From NCBI GenBank assembly GCA_001275005.1, contig JWZX01000896.1:1-10005 (forward strand): 10,005 bases of DNA. Reading direction: 5' to 3'. This stretch comes from Chrysochromulina tobinii. Its lineage: Eukaryota; Haptophyta; Prymnesiales; Chrysochromulinaceae. Positions 1 to 7,700 of this stretch are shown here, piece after piece. The notes under the pieces are model-generated. The model ran no database searches and was not told the DNA's origin. It saw only the letters and a list, made by a program, of their open reading frames with translations. Position 1 is the stretch's first letter; each line of letters begins with the position of its first letter. The translations under genes were made by a program, and so were the position numbers.

Positions 1-170
1 AAATCTCTTGGGGACACTCTAGAACTCACATGCCCCCGGGCGGAGCGAGTTCTAGGACCCGACTTCTAGAATGCAAAGTCGAGCCTTAGAGAAAAAAAAA
101 GGTGGGTTCCAGAACTCGGCTTTTTCAGCTTTGGGTGTCCACAAGGTGATCATAATTTTATTTTTTGTGA

Positions 171-334
171 TATCATGTTGGTATCATGTTTTCCAAAAGG
201 CGAGTTATATCATCATATATCATGTCATGCATTTGTATCATGAATATATCTATATATCATGGGTCGACGAGGGACATGATATATGAGATACATGATGATG
301 ATACACATGATACACGATGATACAACCAAGATAT
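171..334. repeat. AT-rich cluster of TATCATG / CATGATA inverted repeats
   Basis: TATCATG occurs on the plus strand at 171, 182, 218, 236 and 255. The word then flips to CATGATA at 275 and 306. The switch point is a perfect 10-bp inverted repeat, ATATATCATG (252-261) and CATGATATAT (275-284), around a 13-base GC-rich centre that contains GTCGAC. With mismatches and small gaps the arms extend to roughly 231-261 and 275-308. It looks like a degenerate fold-back or cruciform-forming element, possibly a relic miniature inverted-repeat element. No transposase and no target-site duplication were identified. Confidence 0.55.
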
Positions 335-358
335 AAGATGATATATAATGATATCTTG
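327..358. repeat. Short inverted repeat at the edge of the AT-rich island
   Basis: CAAGATAT (327-334) and ATATCTTG (351-358) are perfect 8-bp complements with a 16-base AT-only-plus-G loop. This is a second hairpin-capable site beside the main TATCATG palindrome, and its right arm overlaps the start of the 22-bp tandem repeat. No function can be assigned. Confidence 0.45.
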
Positions 359-394
359 TATTGAAAATTCCCTTTTCTTGTATTGAAAATTCCC
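355..394. repeat. 22-bp tandem direct repeat, two copies
   Basis: The 18-base word CTTGTATTGAAAATTCCC occurs at 355-372 and again, identical, at 377-394, separated by TTTT. That gives two copies at a 22-bp period. The copies mark the right boundary of the AT-rich island, after which the sequence becomes GC-rich. The perfect identity suggests a recent slippage duplication or a pair of protein-binding sites. Confidence 0.7.
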
Positions 395-457
395 CCAATC
401 CCAGTGACTGCCGAGGCCCCGAGCAGGGCCGACTGAGTCCATGGCCGGCGTTTACAT

Positions 458-492
458 GAAACAGGGAAGGACGGACTTGCCTACCCTGTTTC
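458..492. repeat. Strong hairpin: 13-bp stem, one mismatch, 9-base loop
   Basis: GAAACAGGGAAGG (458-470) pairs with CCTACCCTGTTTC (480-492). Twelve of 13 positions are complementary, with one A-A mismatch, and the loop is ACGGACTTG. The stem is in the intergenic region and not in any supported gene. It could be a structured transcript element or a fold-back remnant. It has no poly-T tail of the kind used by a bacterial terminator. Confidence 0.5.
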
Positions 493-678
493 TGCGCAAT
501 CTGCGGTTCCCCCCAATTTAAGTTAGCCCCATCGATGTTCCCCCGGCCGCGCGCCCCGGTTATTAACGGTTATTCGATTTGAAGTTTTTCGAACCAAGAA
601 CACCACACCGGGGGGCGTTCGGGCGCACGCACGAGACAGCGACACACCGCATGCGGATCATAACATAATACTAATCGC

Positions 679-686
679 TATAAATA
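679..686 (+). promoter_or_regulatory. TATA-box-like TATAAATA without a supported downstream gene
   Basis: A consensus-like TATAAATA lies about 55 bases upstream of an ATG at 740 that opens a 65-codon frame ending at 937. Neither the frame nor the spacing is enough to claim a gene, and this part of the intergenic region is locally A/T-richer, so the word may be there by chance. Confidence 0.15.
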
Positions 687-995
687 TCGCAACACTGACC
701 GGACGAACGAAATTAGAGTTTCAACTACCACTTCACGGTATGGCGTATGGGGTGTGCTTCACCTTCATTCTTCGCTTCCATGGATGCCACGATGCCTACC
801 GAAGTACCGAAGATGAGGCCAAACCCCAACACCCATTCAATAGATGCATCACCTCTCCCGGTGGTCCAACACGCAACAGATGCATCACTGTCTCCCCGGG
901 CACTGGGCCGTCGGCCCCGAGGATGATCGGGGTATGATCGGGGACACATGGTGATGCAGCACTTCCGCCACGGTGCTGCTCACAGAGCACCTCTT

Positions 996-2619
996 TCAGT
1001 CGTCTGATTCCAGCAGACGGACGGGAGACACTACACCCTGCTCTTGCTGCAGGTCAAGCCCACTGCTCTTCGGAGTTGCTTTCATTCGGCACAGCTTCCA
1101 CGCCAGCCCGCAGAGGCCGGCCAGGAGAAGGAGACCGCCGCAAACACCTCCTGCGATAGGGCCGATGTCCATGGCCTGAGAGGGCGACAACGAGGTGAGC
1201 GGTACGGAGCTCACATACGTGAAGTGAGCGTCGAGGTTCGGATCTGAGCCGGCGGGTGCGGCGCAGAGCTTGTAGATCATCGGCCCGCTGAGGCGCACGG
1301 TGACCAAGCCGCGCGAAAGCACACCGCCGGTCGGAAAGAGCCCGCCGGCCGCGGCGCCCGCGCACGTGTCATCGCCCGCGGGAAGGAAGGCGCACGTTGC
1401 GCCATCAGTGAGAGCGGTGCCGACAAAGGCGATGGCCGTGGGGATGTTGGAGGCGATGGTTGCGGGGATAAGGGCGAGGTCGGGCGGCGGCGGCGACGAC
1501 GGCGGCGGCGGCGGCGACGACGGCGGCAGCGAGGGCGGCGGTGCCTCACAAGTTGAAACCGTGCCATGCACGCCAGTGAGGATCGTTGCCCAGGAGCAGA
1601 CTGTGGCTCCACAGCAGCTATCGACATTAACGTTGGGCCCATTGGGCCCTTGATCAGCTGTGTTCCCACCGATGGTGCATGATGAGATGGCCACTGTGCC
1701 ACCCTGGACATAGACACCGCCGCCATTGGAAGCTGTATTCCCGTGGATCGAGGAAGATGTTATCGTGACCGTGCCGGAAGAGACGATGACACCGCCTCCC
1801 CAATTTGTAGCTGTATTCCCGTAGATCGAGGAAGACGTTATTGTGACCGTGCCAGAGCCAGATAAGATGTAGACACCACCTCCATATGTAGCTGTATTGC
1901 CAGTGATGGTGCAGGATGACAAGATCACCGTGCCAACGACGTAAACACCGCCGCCGGATGATTCATAGGTAGCTGTGTTGGAGTAAATCTGGGAGCTCAC
2001 GATTGACACTGTGCCACTCTGGACAAAGACGCCGCCGCCATTGTGAGCTGTGTTCCCGTAGATCGAGGAAGACGTCATCGTGACTGTGCCGGACTGGACA
2101 TAGACACCACCACCACCACCACCTCCATCGTTCATGTAGCCTCCCGTGATGTTGAGCCCGATCATTTTCACGACGCCCAACGAGCCGGCGTCGATGATCA
2201 GCACACGGCGCAGACTCGAGGAGCTGGCTTGTGCATCCAGCACGACCGATCCTGCCACCGCCGCCTCGAGGACGACACTCCTGGTGATGTTGAGCTCGGC
2301 GCTGAGTATGTACGTGCCAGGGGCGAGGACAATGCAGCTGACGGCTGTGTTGGCGAGTGCACTGAGCAGGCCCGCACTGGTGCTCACCTGGGTCTGCAGC
2401 TCGCGGCGGTGGCTGGGCACCGCGAGCTGCAGACCTCGGTACAACCCTGGATCGTTGCTGGCCTCAGTGCAGGGCAGCACGGTGCACGGGAGTGCCATCA
2501 GTGGCAACCATGGAGGTGGAGGGGATGGCATCCGAACGGGAGGTGGCGGCGTAGGCACAAGCAAACGTTCCCGTGGCCGAGGCGGTGGCGATGAAGGAGA
2601 TGAGGAGGGCCATCTGCAT
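996..2619 (-). CDS. Secreted/surface parallel beta-helix repeat protein with Pro-rich stalk and C-terminal membrane anchor
   Basis: Read on the minus strand, the body has an N-terminal segment (RRELQTQ, then LAPGTYILSAELNITRS), then six tandem coils of the form SGTVxIxSSxIxGNTAxxGGGVYV (about 25-27 residues each). These are typical of pectin-lyase-like or Pmp-like right-handed beta-helices. A cysteine-containing cap follows (DSCCGATVCSW), then a stalk of Ser/Pro runs (1482-1546), a further domain with several Cys, a single membrane segment of about 22 residues (GGVCGGLLLLAGLCGLAW core, 1098-1163) and a 33-residue tail beginning KLCRMK. The expected topology is extracellular helix and cytosolic tail. 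The body frame is open in-frame to an ATG at 2729, but that extension is Pro/Arg-rich and lacks a signal peptide. I prefer the ATG at 2619, which opens a good signal peptide in another frame and needs a short intron or a 1-base correction. An in-frame ATG at 2531 is an alternative. The function is unknown; adhesion or cell-covering roles are guesses. Confidence 0.75.
1482..1546. repeat. CGG/GGC triplet-rich tract encoding the Pro-rich stalk
   Basis: The plus strand is a run of GGC/CGG and GAC triplets. Read on the minus strand it encodes Ser/Pro blocks such as SSPPPPPSSPPPP. In-frame slippage would change stalk length without breaking the gene. Ser-Pro runs are typical of hydroxyproline-rich, glycosylated extracellular proteins of plants and algae. 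Confidence 0.7.
1656..2125. repeat. Six tandem beta-helix coil repeats, 75-81 bp period
   Basis: On the plus strand the word AGCTGTRTT recurs at 1656, 1731, 1809, 1890, 1971 and 2046. The spacings are 75, 78, 81, 81 and 75 bp, all multiples of three. Each unit encodes one coil of about 25-27 residues ending in GNTA or SNTA and a Gly-rich turn. Units at 1731, 1809 and 2046 share the long block CCCGTRGATCGAGGAAGA and are closer to each other than to the two units between them, which suggests duplication or conversion. A GGT run near 2105-2127 encodes seven consecutive glycines in the first turn. Confidence 0.8.
2391..2435. repeat. Perfect 16-bp inverted repeat inside the beta-helix gene
   Basis: GGTCTGCAGCTCGCGG (2391-2406) and CCGCGAGCTGCAGACC (2420-2435) are exact reverse complements separated by 13 bases. 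In the minus-strand reading frame the arms encode GLQLAV and RRELQT, so the repeat sits at the N-terminal edge of the mature protein, just downstream of the point where the frame changes. A perfect GC-rich stem of this length would form a very stable hairpin in DNA or transcript. It may be a fold-back duplication scar, an element end, or a structured splicing or translation element. Confidence 0.8.
2458..2566 (-). other. Candidate 109-base GT-AG intron joining signal peptide to beta-helix body
   Basis: Restoring the frame from the ATG at 2619 to the downstream body needs removal of a length equal to 1 modulo 3. A GTTTGC donor at 2566 and a GCCAG acceptor ending at 2458 remove 109 bases and join ...SATG to TNDPGLYRG in frame. 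A second option, GTGCCT at 2558 to TCCAG ending at 2447 (112 bases), also works. The choice cannot be made from sequence alone, and a one-base sequencing error would explain the pattern equally well. Confidence 0.3.
2567..2619 (-). other. Probable signal-peptide exon of the beta-helix gene
   Basis: The minus-strand ATG at 2619 starts MQMALLISFIATASATG, a short N-region with a hydrophobic core and small residues suited to signal peptidase. The frame remains hydrophobic and Ala-rich through FACAYAA, then stops at 2464. The main gene body lies in a different frame, so the two must be joined by splicing or by a missed base. The first GT downstream gives an exon end at 2567. The start lies 175 bases from the preferred start of the divergent gene, a more credible promoter spacing than the 23 bases left if both outermost ATGs were used. 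Confidence 0.45.
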
Positions 2620-2794
2620 CTCTCGTGACGATGTTGTGCCGTGATCGTGCTCGCATTCTTCCGGATTGACGTGCCGAGGACCAGATGTGGGGTTATCGCG
2701 CTCTGAGTAACGGGCTGCACAGAAAACATCGATAATACAAACAGCGCGATCGATGACGAAGCGACGAAATCCCCCTGGTTCGAGATTTTTGCTC
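2620..2794. promoter_or_regulatory. Divergent upstream region between beta-helix gene and Z-ISO
   Basis: The preferred starts at 2619 (minus) and 2795 (plus) lie 175 bases apart, so this segment should hold both 5' leaders and at least the core promoters. It contains GATAATACAAAC near 2732, a GCGCGATCGATGACGAAGCGACGA stretch rich in CGA words near 2744-2767, and no perfect TATAAA. Longer in-frame starts exist for both genes (2729 and 2753) and would leave only 23 bases, which is implausibly short for two promoters. Confidence 0.35.
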
Positions 2795-3997
2795 ATGACA
2801 GTCCGGACCGTGGCGCTCCTCGCGCCGACGCTGGCCGCAGCTCTGCAGCTGCAACCAGCGCTCCCACGGTTCTCGGCAGAGGTACGCCGCCGCGCATCGC
2901 CTCTGGTTGCAAAGGAGAAAGGGCCGCCCACGCGTGAGCCTGACGTGCTCGTGCCCACAGAACAGGGCGGCGTCCTCTGGGATGTGCTGCCAGTCGCGCT
3001 GCTGCTCGAATCACAGTCAGCTGATCGAAGCGCCGATCCGTTGGTGGGCGAGGATGCGGGCACGTTTGCTTGGAAGAATGAGCGCTGGGGCTCGCTGCGG
3101 GCCGAGGGCGGCCAAGTAGGACGCGACTGGCTGACCTTTTTCGTAGCTGTCGCCACGATCATGACTGCAGTCATTATGACCTGGGTGCTGCCGGCCACGG
3201 GGTACGGCGACGACTTCCTCGCCGGGCTGGAGTCGGCAGTGGGTGGAAACTCGCACCTTGTCACGCTCGCCCTCGGCATCATCTTCCCGATCGTCCATTC
3301 CGGACTCGCATCGCTCCGGCCGTACGCAGAGCCAATCGTCGGCGCGCGCGCGTGGCGCGTCGTGTTCGCGTTCCCCTCGCTCTGCCTGTCATACACGTGG
3401 ATCACCTACTTCATCAGCCACGCGCACGACGGCCTCGTGTGGTGGGATGGGGAGCAGAGTGCCCTGGCGCACACGCTCGCGTGGGGCGTGAGCTTCCTCT
3501 CATTCTTCTTCCTGTATCCAAGCGTGTTCAACCTGAAGGAGGTTGCGGCCGTCGAAAAGCCGAAGGTACACCTGTGGGAGACGGGCATCATCCGGATCAC
3601 GCGCCACCCGCAGATGGTCGGCCAGGTCATGTGGAGCGCGGCACACCTCGCTATGGTTGGCTCCTCCTTCACCCTGCTCACGATGGCTCTCCTTGTCGGC
3701 CACCACGTGTTCGCCACATGGAATGGGGACCGCCGACTGCTCGATGCGCACGGCGAGGCCTTCCTGCGGATCAAGGAGCGCACGAGCATCGTGCCCTTCG
3801 CGGCCGTGCTGGAGGGTCGGCAAACGTTGCCCAAGGATTACTACAAAGAGCTCCTCCGCGCTCCTTACGCGCTGATCGCTGTCGGCACGCTCGGTGCATA
3901 CCTGGCACATCCCTACATGCAGGCCGGCGCGGCACTCGCGCGCAACACCGGCCTCGTTCCCGGCGGAATCCTCGATGGCTTGCTCCCCGGAGCCTGA
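2795..3997 (+). CDS. Z-ISO: 15-cis-zeta-carotene isomerase, plastid (NnrU family)
   Basis: This enzyme isomerises the 15-cis bond of 9,15,9'-tri-cis-zeta-carotene to give the 9,9'-di-cis form that zeta-carotene desaturase uses. It is a heme-dependent integral membrane protein of the plastid. The match to plant Z-ISO runs nearly throughout: GEDAGTF, then a membrane segment ending [109 protein letters not shown] and a C-terminal [11 protein letters not shown]. Counting from the Met at 2795 (400 residues), likely heme-ligand or active-site histidines are H168, H271, H303 and H304. I chose this Met because it opens a signal peptide (core [12 protein letters not shown]) followed by an Arg/Ser/Ala-rich transit-like stretch, as expected for import into a secondary plastid. 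An in-frame ATG at 2753 would add 14 charged residues in front and weaken it. No intron is needed. Confidence 0.93.
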   Translation: MTVRTVALLAPTLAAALQLQPALPRFSAEVRRRASPLVAKEKGPPTREPDVLVPTEQGGVLWDVLPVALLLESQSADRSADPLVGEDAGTFAWKNERWGSLRAEGGQVGRDWLTFFVAVATIMTAVIMTWVLPATGYGDDFLAGLESAVGGNSHLVTLALGIIFPIVHSGLASLRPYAEPIVGARAWRVVFAFPSLCLSYTWITYFISHAHDGLVWWDGEQSALAHTLAWGVSFLSFFFLYPSVFNLKEVAAVEKPKVHLWETGIIRITRHPQMVGQVMWSAAHLAMVGSSFTLLTMALLVGHHVFATWNGDRRLLDAHGEAFLRIKERTSIVPFAAVLEGRQTLPKDYYKELLRAPYALIAVGTLGAYLAHPYMQAGAALARNTGLVPGGILDGLLPGA

Positions 3998-4722
3998 CCT
4001 GCAGGTACACGGACATGTAGAGAGGTGGTAGCTAGGCCCGGGGCTCACCCGCCCCCTGCGCCCAGGGGTGAGGTTTCCTGCACCTGGTTGACTGATGACT
4101 CTTCGAAGTGTTGCACGGGACATCGGGGCCCATGTGGAATTGGAATCTTTGGGCATTGGGCTTAGGGCTGCAGGCCCGCGGGGCGCGAGTCATCCAGTCA
4201 ATCCAGGTCGAGGCCGCGGCCGGCGCAGGTGACGGGCACGCGTGAGTCGGAAGGTCCACAAACCCCTTTGCGAGACTGTTTCGCGAGGGTGTTGGGGTAA
4301 GAGGCGTTACAGGAGGAAATGTGAGAGCCACAGAGATAGGTTGCCGAGAAAGCGCCGAGACCACAGCGAGAATGCGAGAGACCGGATTCCCGGTCGCGCA
4401 ACGAGTCGGCGCCCCACCTCTGCTGCAAGGTCGTTGAAGTTCCTCGGTGCCCGTTCGCACTCATAGGCTACTTCTCGTGCGGGTGAGGCGCGATTGGGCA
4501 ATGGCGCGCATAGCATGGGGCCCAGGAGCACCTGCGCTGCGAGCGCCGTGCGTGTCGCTGCGAAATCGGATGCCCGAAGCAGCCAATGCTCCCTGGCGCT
4601 CGAGCCCCTCTCCGTGTTCCCTTGTAGCAAAACCTCAGATCTCTCCCTCGTGCGCTCTCTCGCGCTCTCTCTCAGGTCTCGTGAGCCGACGGTGTTCCGC
4701 GTGTCGTCGGACTATCAACGGC
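3998..4722 (+). other. Intergenic region: Z-ISO 3' flank and Ca2+-ATPase leader
   Basis: No supported gene lies here. About 47 bases after the Z-ISO stop there is an inverted repeat, CTCACCC (4044-4050) and GGGTGAG (4066-4072), with a competing CCCCTG/CAGGGG pairing inside it, which could form a 3' untranslated hairpin. From 4447 the Ca2+-ATPase frame is open without a stop for 92 codons before the preferred Met. That stretch is Arg/Ser/Pro/Cys-rich with no conserved features, and I treat it as untranslated leader. The last 100 bases before the start hold a CT-rich tract, listed separately. Confidence 0.5.
4636..4680 (+). promoter_or_regulatory. CT-rich tract upstream of Ca2+-ATPase (promoter pyrimidine patch or splice acceptor)
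   Basis: The stretch is dominated by CTCTCT runs (GCTCTCTCGCGCTCTCTCTCAG) and ends in CAG at 4675, 48 bases before the chosen ATG at 4723. It fits either a pyrimidine patch near a transcription start or a polypyrimidine tract with an AG acceptor of a leader intron. If it is an acceptor, the open frame upstream of 4675 would not be the true N-terminus. Confidence 0.3.
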
Positions 4723-7700
4723 ATGGCGAAAGTCGGACCCTCTCACCACAACCCAAAATGGCCAACGATGGAAAACCTCGTCAAGATGATGGAGGAGAAG
4801 GACTCGAGCCACTTGAACTTGGACAAGGCGCTTACGCCTGCGCAAAGTCTCGCGGCCATGCTCGACACTGACGTGATGACTGGGCGTACGCACACGGCCG
4901 ACGACTTTCATCACCGTCAGAGCGTTTTCGGCGCGAACATGGTCGAGGAAAGGAGGCTGACGACGTACTGGGAGTTTTGCAAGGACGCGCTGGGCGATAC
5001 GACGATCCAGCTGCTGCTCGTCATGTCGGTTATCTCCATCGTCATGGAGAGCACCGTTGGGGACCACAAGACAACTGGTTGGATCGATGGCTTCGCGATC
5101 ATGGTAACCTGTGCTTTTGTTGTGAACTCTGGGTCCATCATCAACTATCGCAAGCAGGCCCTCTTCGCCAAGCTTCAGGATGCCCTCAAATCGGGCAACC
5201 TGAAGCGCGTGATTCGGAACGGTGTGCAGATCGACATCAAAGATTCTGAGATCGTCGTGGGCGACATCGTCTGCTTCAACTCGGTCAACCTGGCGTCGAT
5301 CCCAGCCGATGGCCTTCTCGTCGACGGCACGGACGTGAAGATGGACGAGTCGGCTCTCACTGGTGAGCCAAAGCTCATCTCGAAGGAGCCGGCGGGCAAA
5401 GACCCCTACATTCTCGCCGGCACCAACGCCGTGTCCGGTTCGGGCAAGCTGCTCATTGTGGCTGTGGGGCCAAACTCGACCGCCGGCAAGATCGCAGCTG
5501 CGGTGTACGGCAAGCAGGGGGAGGGCGAAGATGAGGGCACGCCCCTCGAGAACAAGCTCAACGGGATGGTGCTTAAGATTTCCAACACCGGCCTGTCTTT
5601 AGCTCTCATCGCTCTGATCGCCTTGTTGGCCCGTGGGCTCCCTGAGAGGGTCGAGAAGGATGAGGGCGTTGCGGCGTTCGTGGTCAAAGCCATCATGATC
5701 GCCATCACCGTCCTCGCCGTCGCCGTGCCTGAGGGTCTGCCGCTCGCCGTCACCCTCGCCCTCTCGATCGCCTCGAATAAAATGATGAAGGAGAACAACC
5801 TCGTCAAGATCCTCAAGTCGTGCGAGACGATGGGCTCTGCGACCACCATCTGCACCGACAAGACAGGCACCCTCACCGCTAACCGCATGACCGTCCGCGC
5901 GTGCTTCCTCGGCGGCGAGTACATCCTGCCTTCGGACTATGGGGTCGACGATACCGCCGGCTCACTCCTTGCTAAGAAGATCCCCGCGGCGACGACGAAG
6001 CTGATCGCCGACCTCATGGCGATCTGCACGATGGACGATTCGTTTGTCCAGCCGCCCCTCGCCCCCGGCGGTTGGCCGGTGTTCAAGGGCAATCCGACCG
6101 AGTGCGCGTTGCTCATCTGCGTTGGCACCCTAGGCCACGACTACGAGCAGATTCGTAAGGAGACGACTGGCCGGTCGCTGGAGACCCAGAAGCAGGGATG
6201 GAGCCAGATCTTTTCGTCCGCACGCAAGATGATGAGTTACGCTGTGCCGCTGGGCGACGGCAAGTGGCGCCTGTATGTCAAGGGCGGCAGTGACGTCATC
6301 TTTGAGCGGTGCACCACCATGCTCAGTGGCGAGCAGGCTGTGCCCATGGACATGTCCGTGCTCGATCCCAAGGTGAAGAAGATGTCGTCGTTGGCCATGC
6401 GCAACCTTGCGCTCGCGTACCGCGATTTCCCCTCCACTCCCGATTGGGAGGCGACTCACGCGTCGCAGCTCAACGTCGATGGCTCCCCCGCTCTCGCCGT
6501 CGAGACGGAGCTCGTGTTGGTTGGCATCATCGGCATCGAGGATCCGCTGCGCCCCGAGGTGGCCCCGGCGATCAAGGCGTGCTATACGGCGGGCATCGAC
6601 GTGCGCATGGTCACCGGCGACAATCTTGACACGGCCATCGCCATCGCCAAGGACGCCGGCATCCTCAACGATTCACACTTTGAGAAGGATGCGACGACGC
6701 TCTCCGGGTTTCGCACCAAGCCCAAGGTCGCCATGGAAGGCAAGGCGTTCCGCACGGCCGTCTACATCGAGGACAAAGAGACTGGCAAGAAGGAGTTCGA
6801 CCAGGACGCGTTTGACGAGATCTGGCCGCACCTCCGCGTCCTCGCGCGCGCGGCCCCCCAGGATAAGCTCACCCTCGCCGACGGCCTCCAAAAGTCGAAC
6901 CTCTTCAAGAACAAGAAGAAGTGCGCGGCGCTGCTGGCCGAATCTGGAATCACGATCTTCCCAGATCGCCAGGTGATCGCCATGACTGGCGACGGCACCA
7001 ACGACGCCCCCGCCCTCAAGCGCGCCGACGTCGGCTTCGCGATGAACATCGCGGGAACCCAGATCTCCAAGGACGCTGCCGACATCATCCTGCTCGACGA
7101 TAACTTCGCCTCCATCGTGACCGCGGTCAAGTGGGGTCGCAACGTCTACGACTCGATCTGCTGCTTCCTCCAGTTCCAGCTGACGGTCAACATCGTGGCG
7201 TGCATCCTGACGATCATCTGCATCTTTGTCCACGCGCAACCGCCCATCCAGGCCATTCAGATGCTCTGGATCAACGTGATCATGGACTCGATGGCTTCGA
7301 TCGCCATGGCCTCTGAGCCGCCCAACCCGACTGTTCTCAATCGTCCGCCGATCAACCGCACGGCAAGCATCCTCAAACCGCGCATGGTTGCGAACATGAT
7401 CGCGCAGTCCGTCTATCAGCTCGCCGCCCTCCTGGTCATCTACTTCAAGGGGCCCGAGTGGGGTGGATTCTTTGAGGGCCACTTGGCTGGTGAAAAAGTC
7501 GTTGTCGGTATGCTCCCCATCGACGCACCCATCGACGTTAACGGTACGATTGCTGGGCGAATGCTCGCGCAAATTGGAGGGTGCCCAGCAGGAGCCATTT
7601 GCGTCGAGATGCCTTCGGAATCCGTCCACTACACGCTCATGTTCAACGCGCTGGTCATGATGACCCTCTTCAACGAGCTCAACAGCCGCAAGCTCAATGG

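Larger units (their letters stand above)
1..995. other. Intergenic region with AT-rich palindromic island; no supported gene
   Basis: No convincing coding region is visible here. The open frames are short, overlap on both strands and lack recognisable domains. The stretch from about 160 to 400 is markedly AT-rich against a GC-rich window and carries clustered inverted repeats, described separately. Near the left edge a perfect 9-bp inverted repeat (CTAGAACTC 19-27, GAGTTCTAG 47-55) sits among other TTCTAGAA-like words. Further right, CGGTTATT occurs twice 10 bp apart (557-564, 567-574). AGATGCATCAC occurs twice (842-852, 878-888), with its inverted core GTGATGCA at 951-958. TGATCGGGG is doubled at 924-943. 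The 3' untranslated part of the minus-strand gene ending at 996 must run into this region. Confidence 0.6.

Noticed and set aside
1656-2125. Possible CRISPR-like array because of regular 75-81 bp repeats
   Set aside because: The repeats are imperfect, all spacings are multiples of three and they encode protein coils; the organism is a eukaryote and there are no unique spacers between identical repeats.
2043-2628. Two plus-strand frames (183 and 160 codons) opposite the beta-helix gene
   Set aside because: They are shadows of the repeat-encoding strand; the minus-strand frame carries periodic beta-helix coils and a membrane anchor.
2464-3405. 313-codon minus-strand open frame across the Z-ISO gene
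   Set aside because: Most of it is antisense shadow of Z-ISO. Only the last part, from the ATG at 2619, looks biologically meaningful, as a signal peptide for the beta-helix gene.
3500-4156. 218-codon minus-strand frame overlapping the Z-ISO 3' end
   Set aside because: Antisense to a clear gene, with no recognisable domain; its Met start lies in the intergenic region with no supporting signal.
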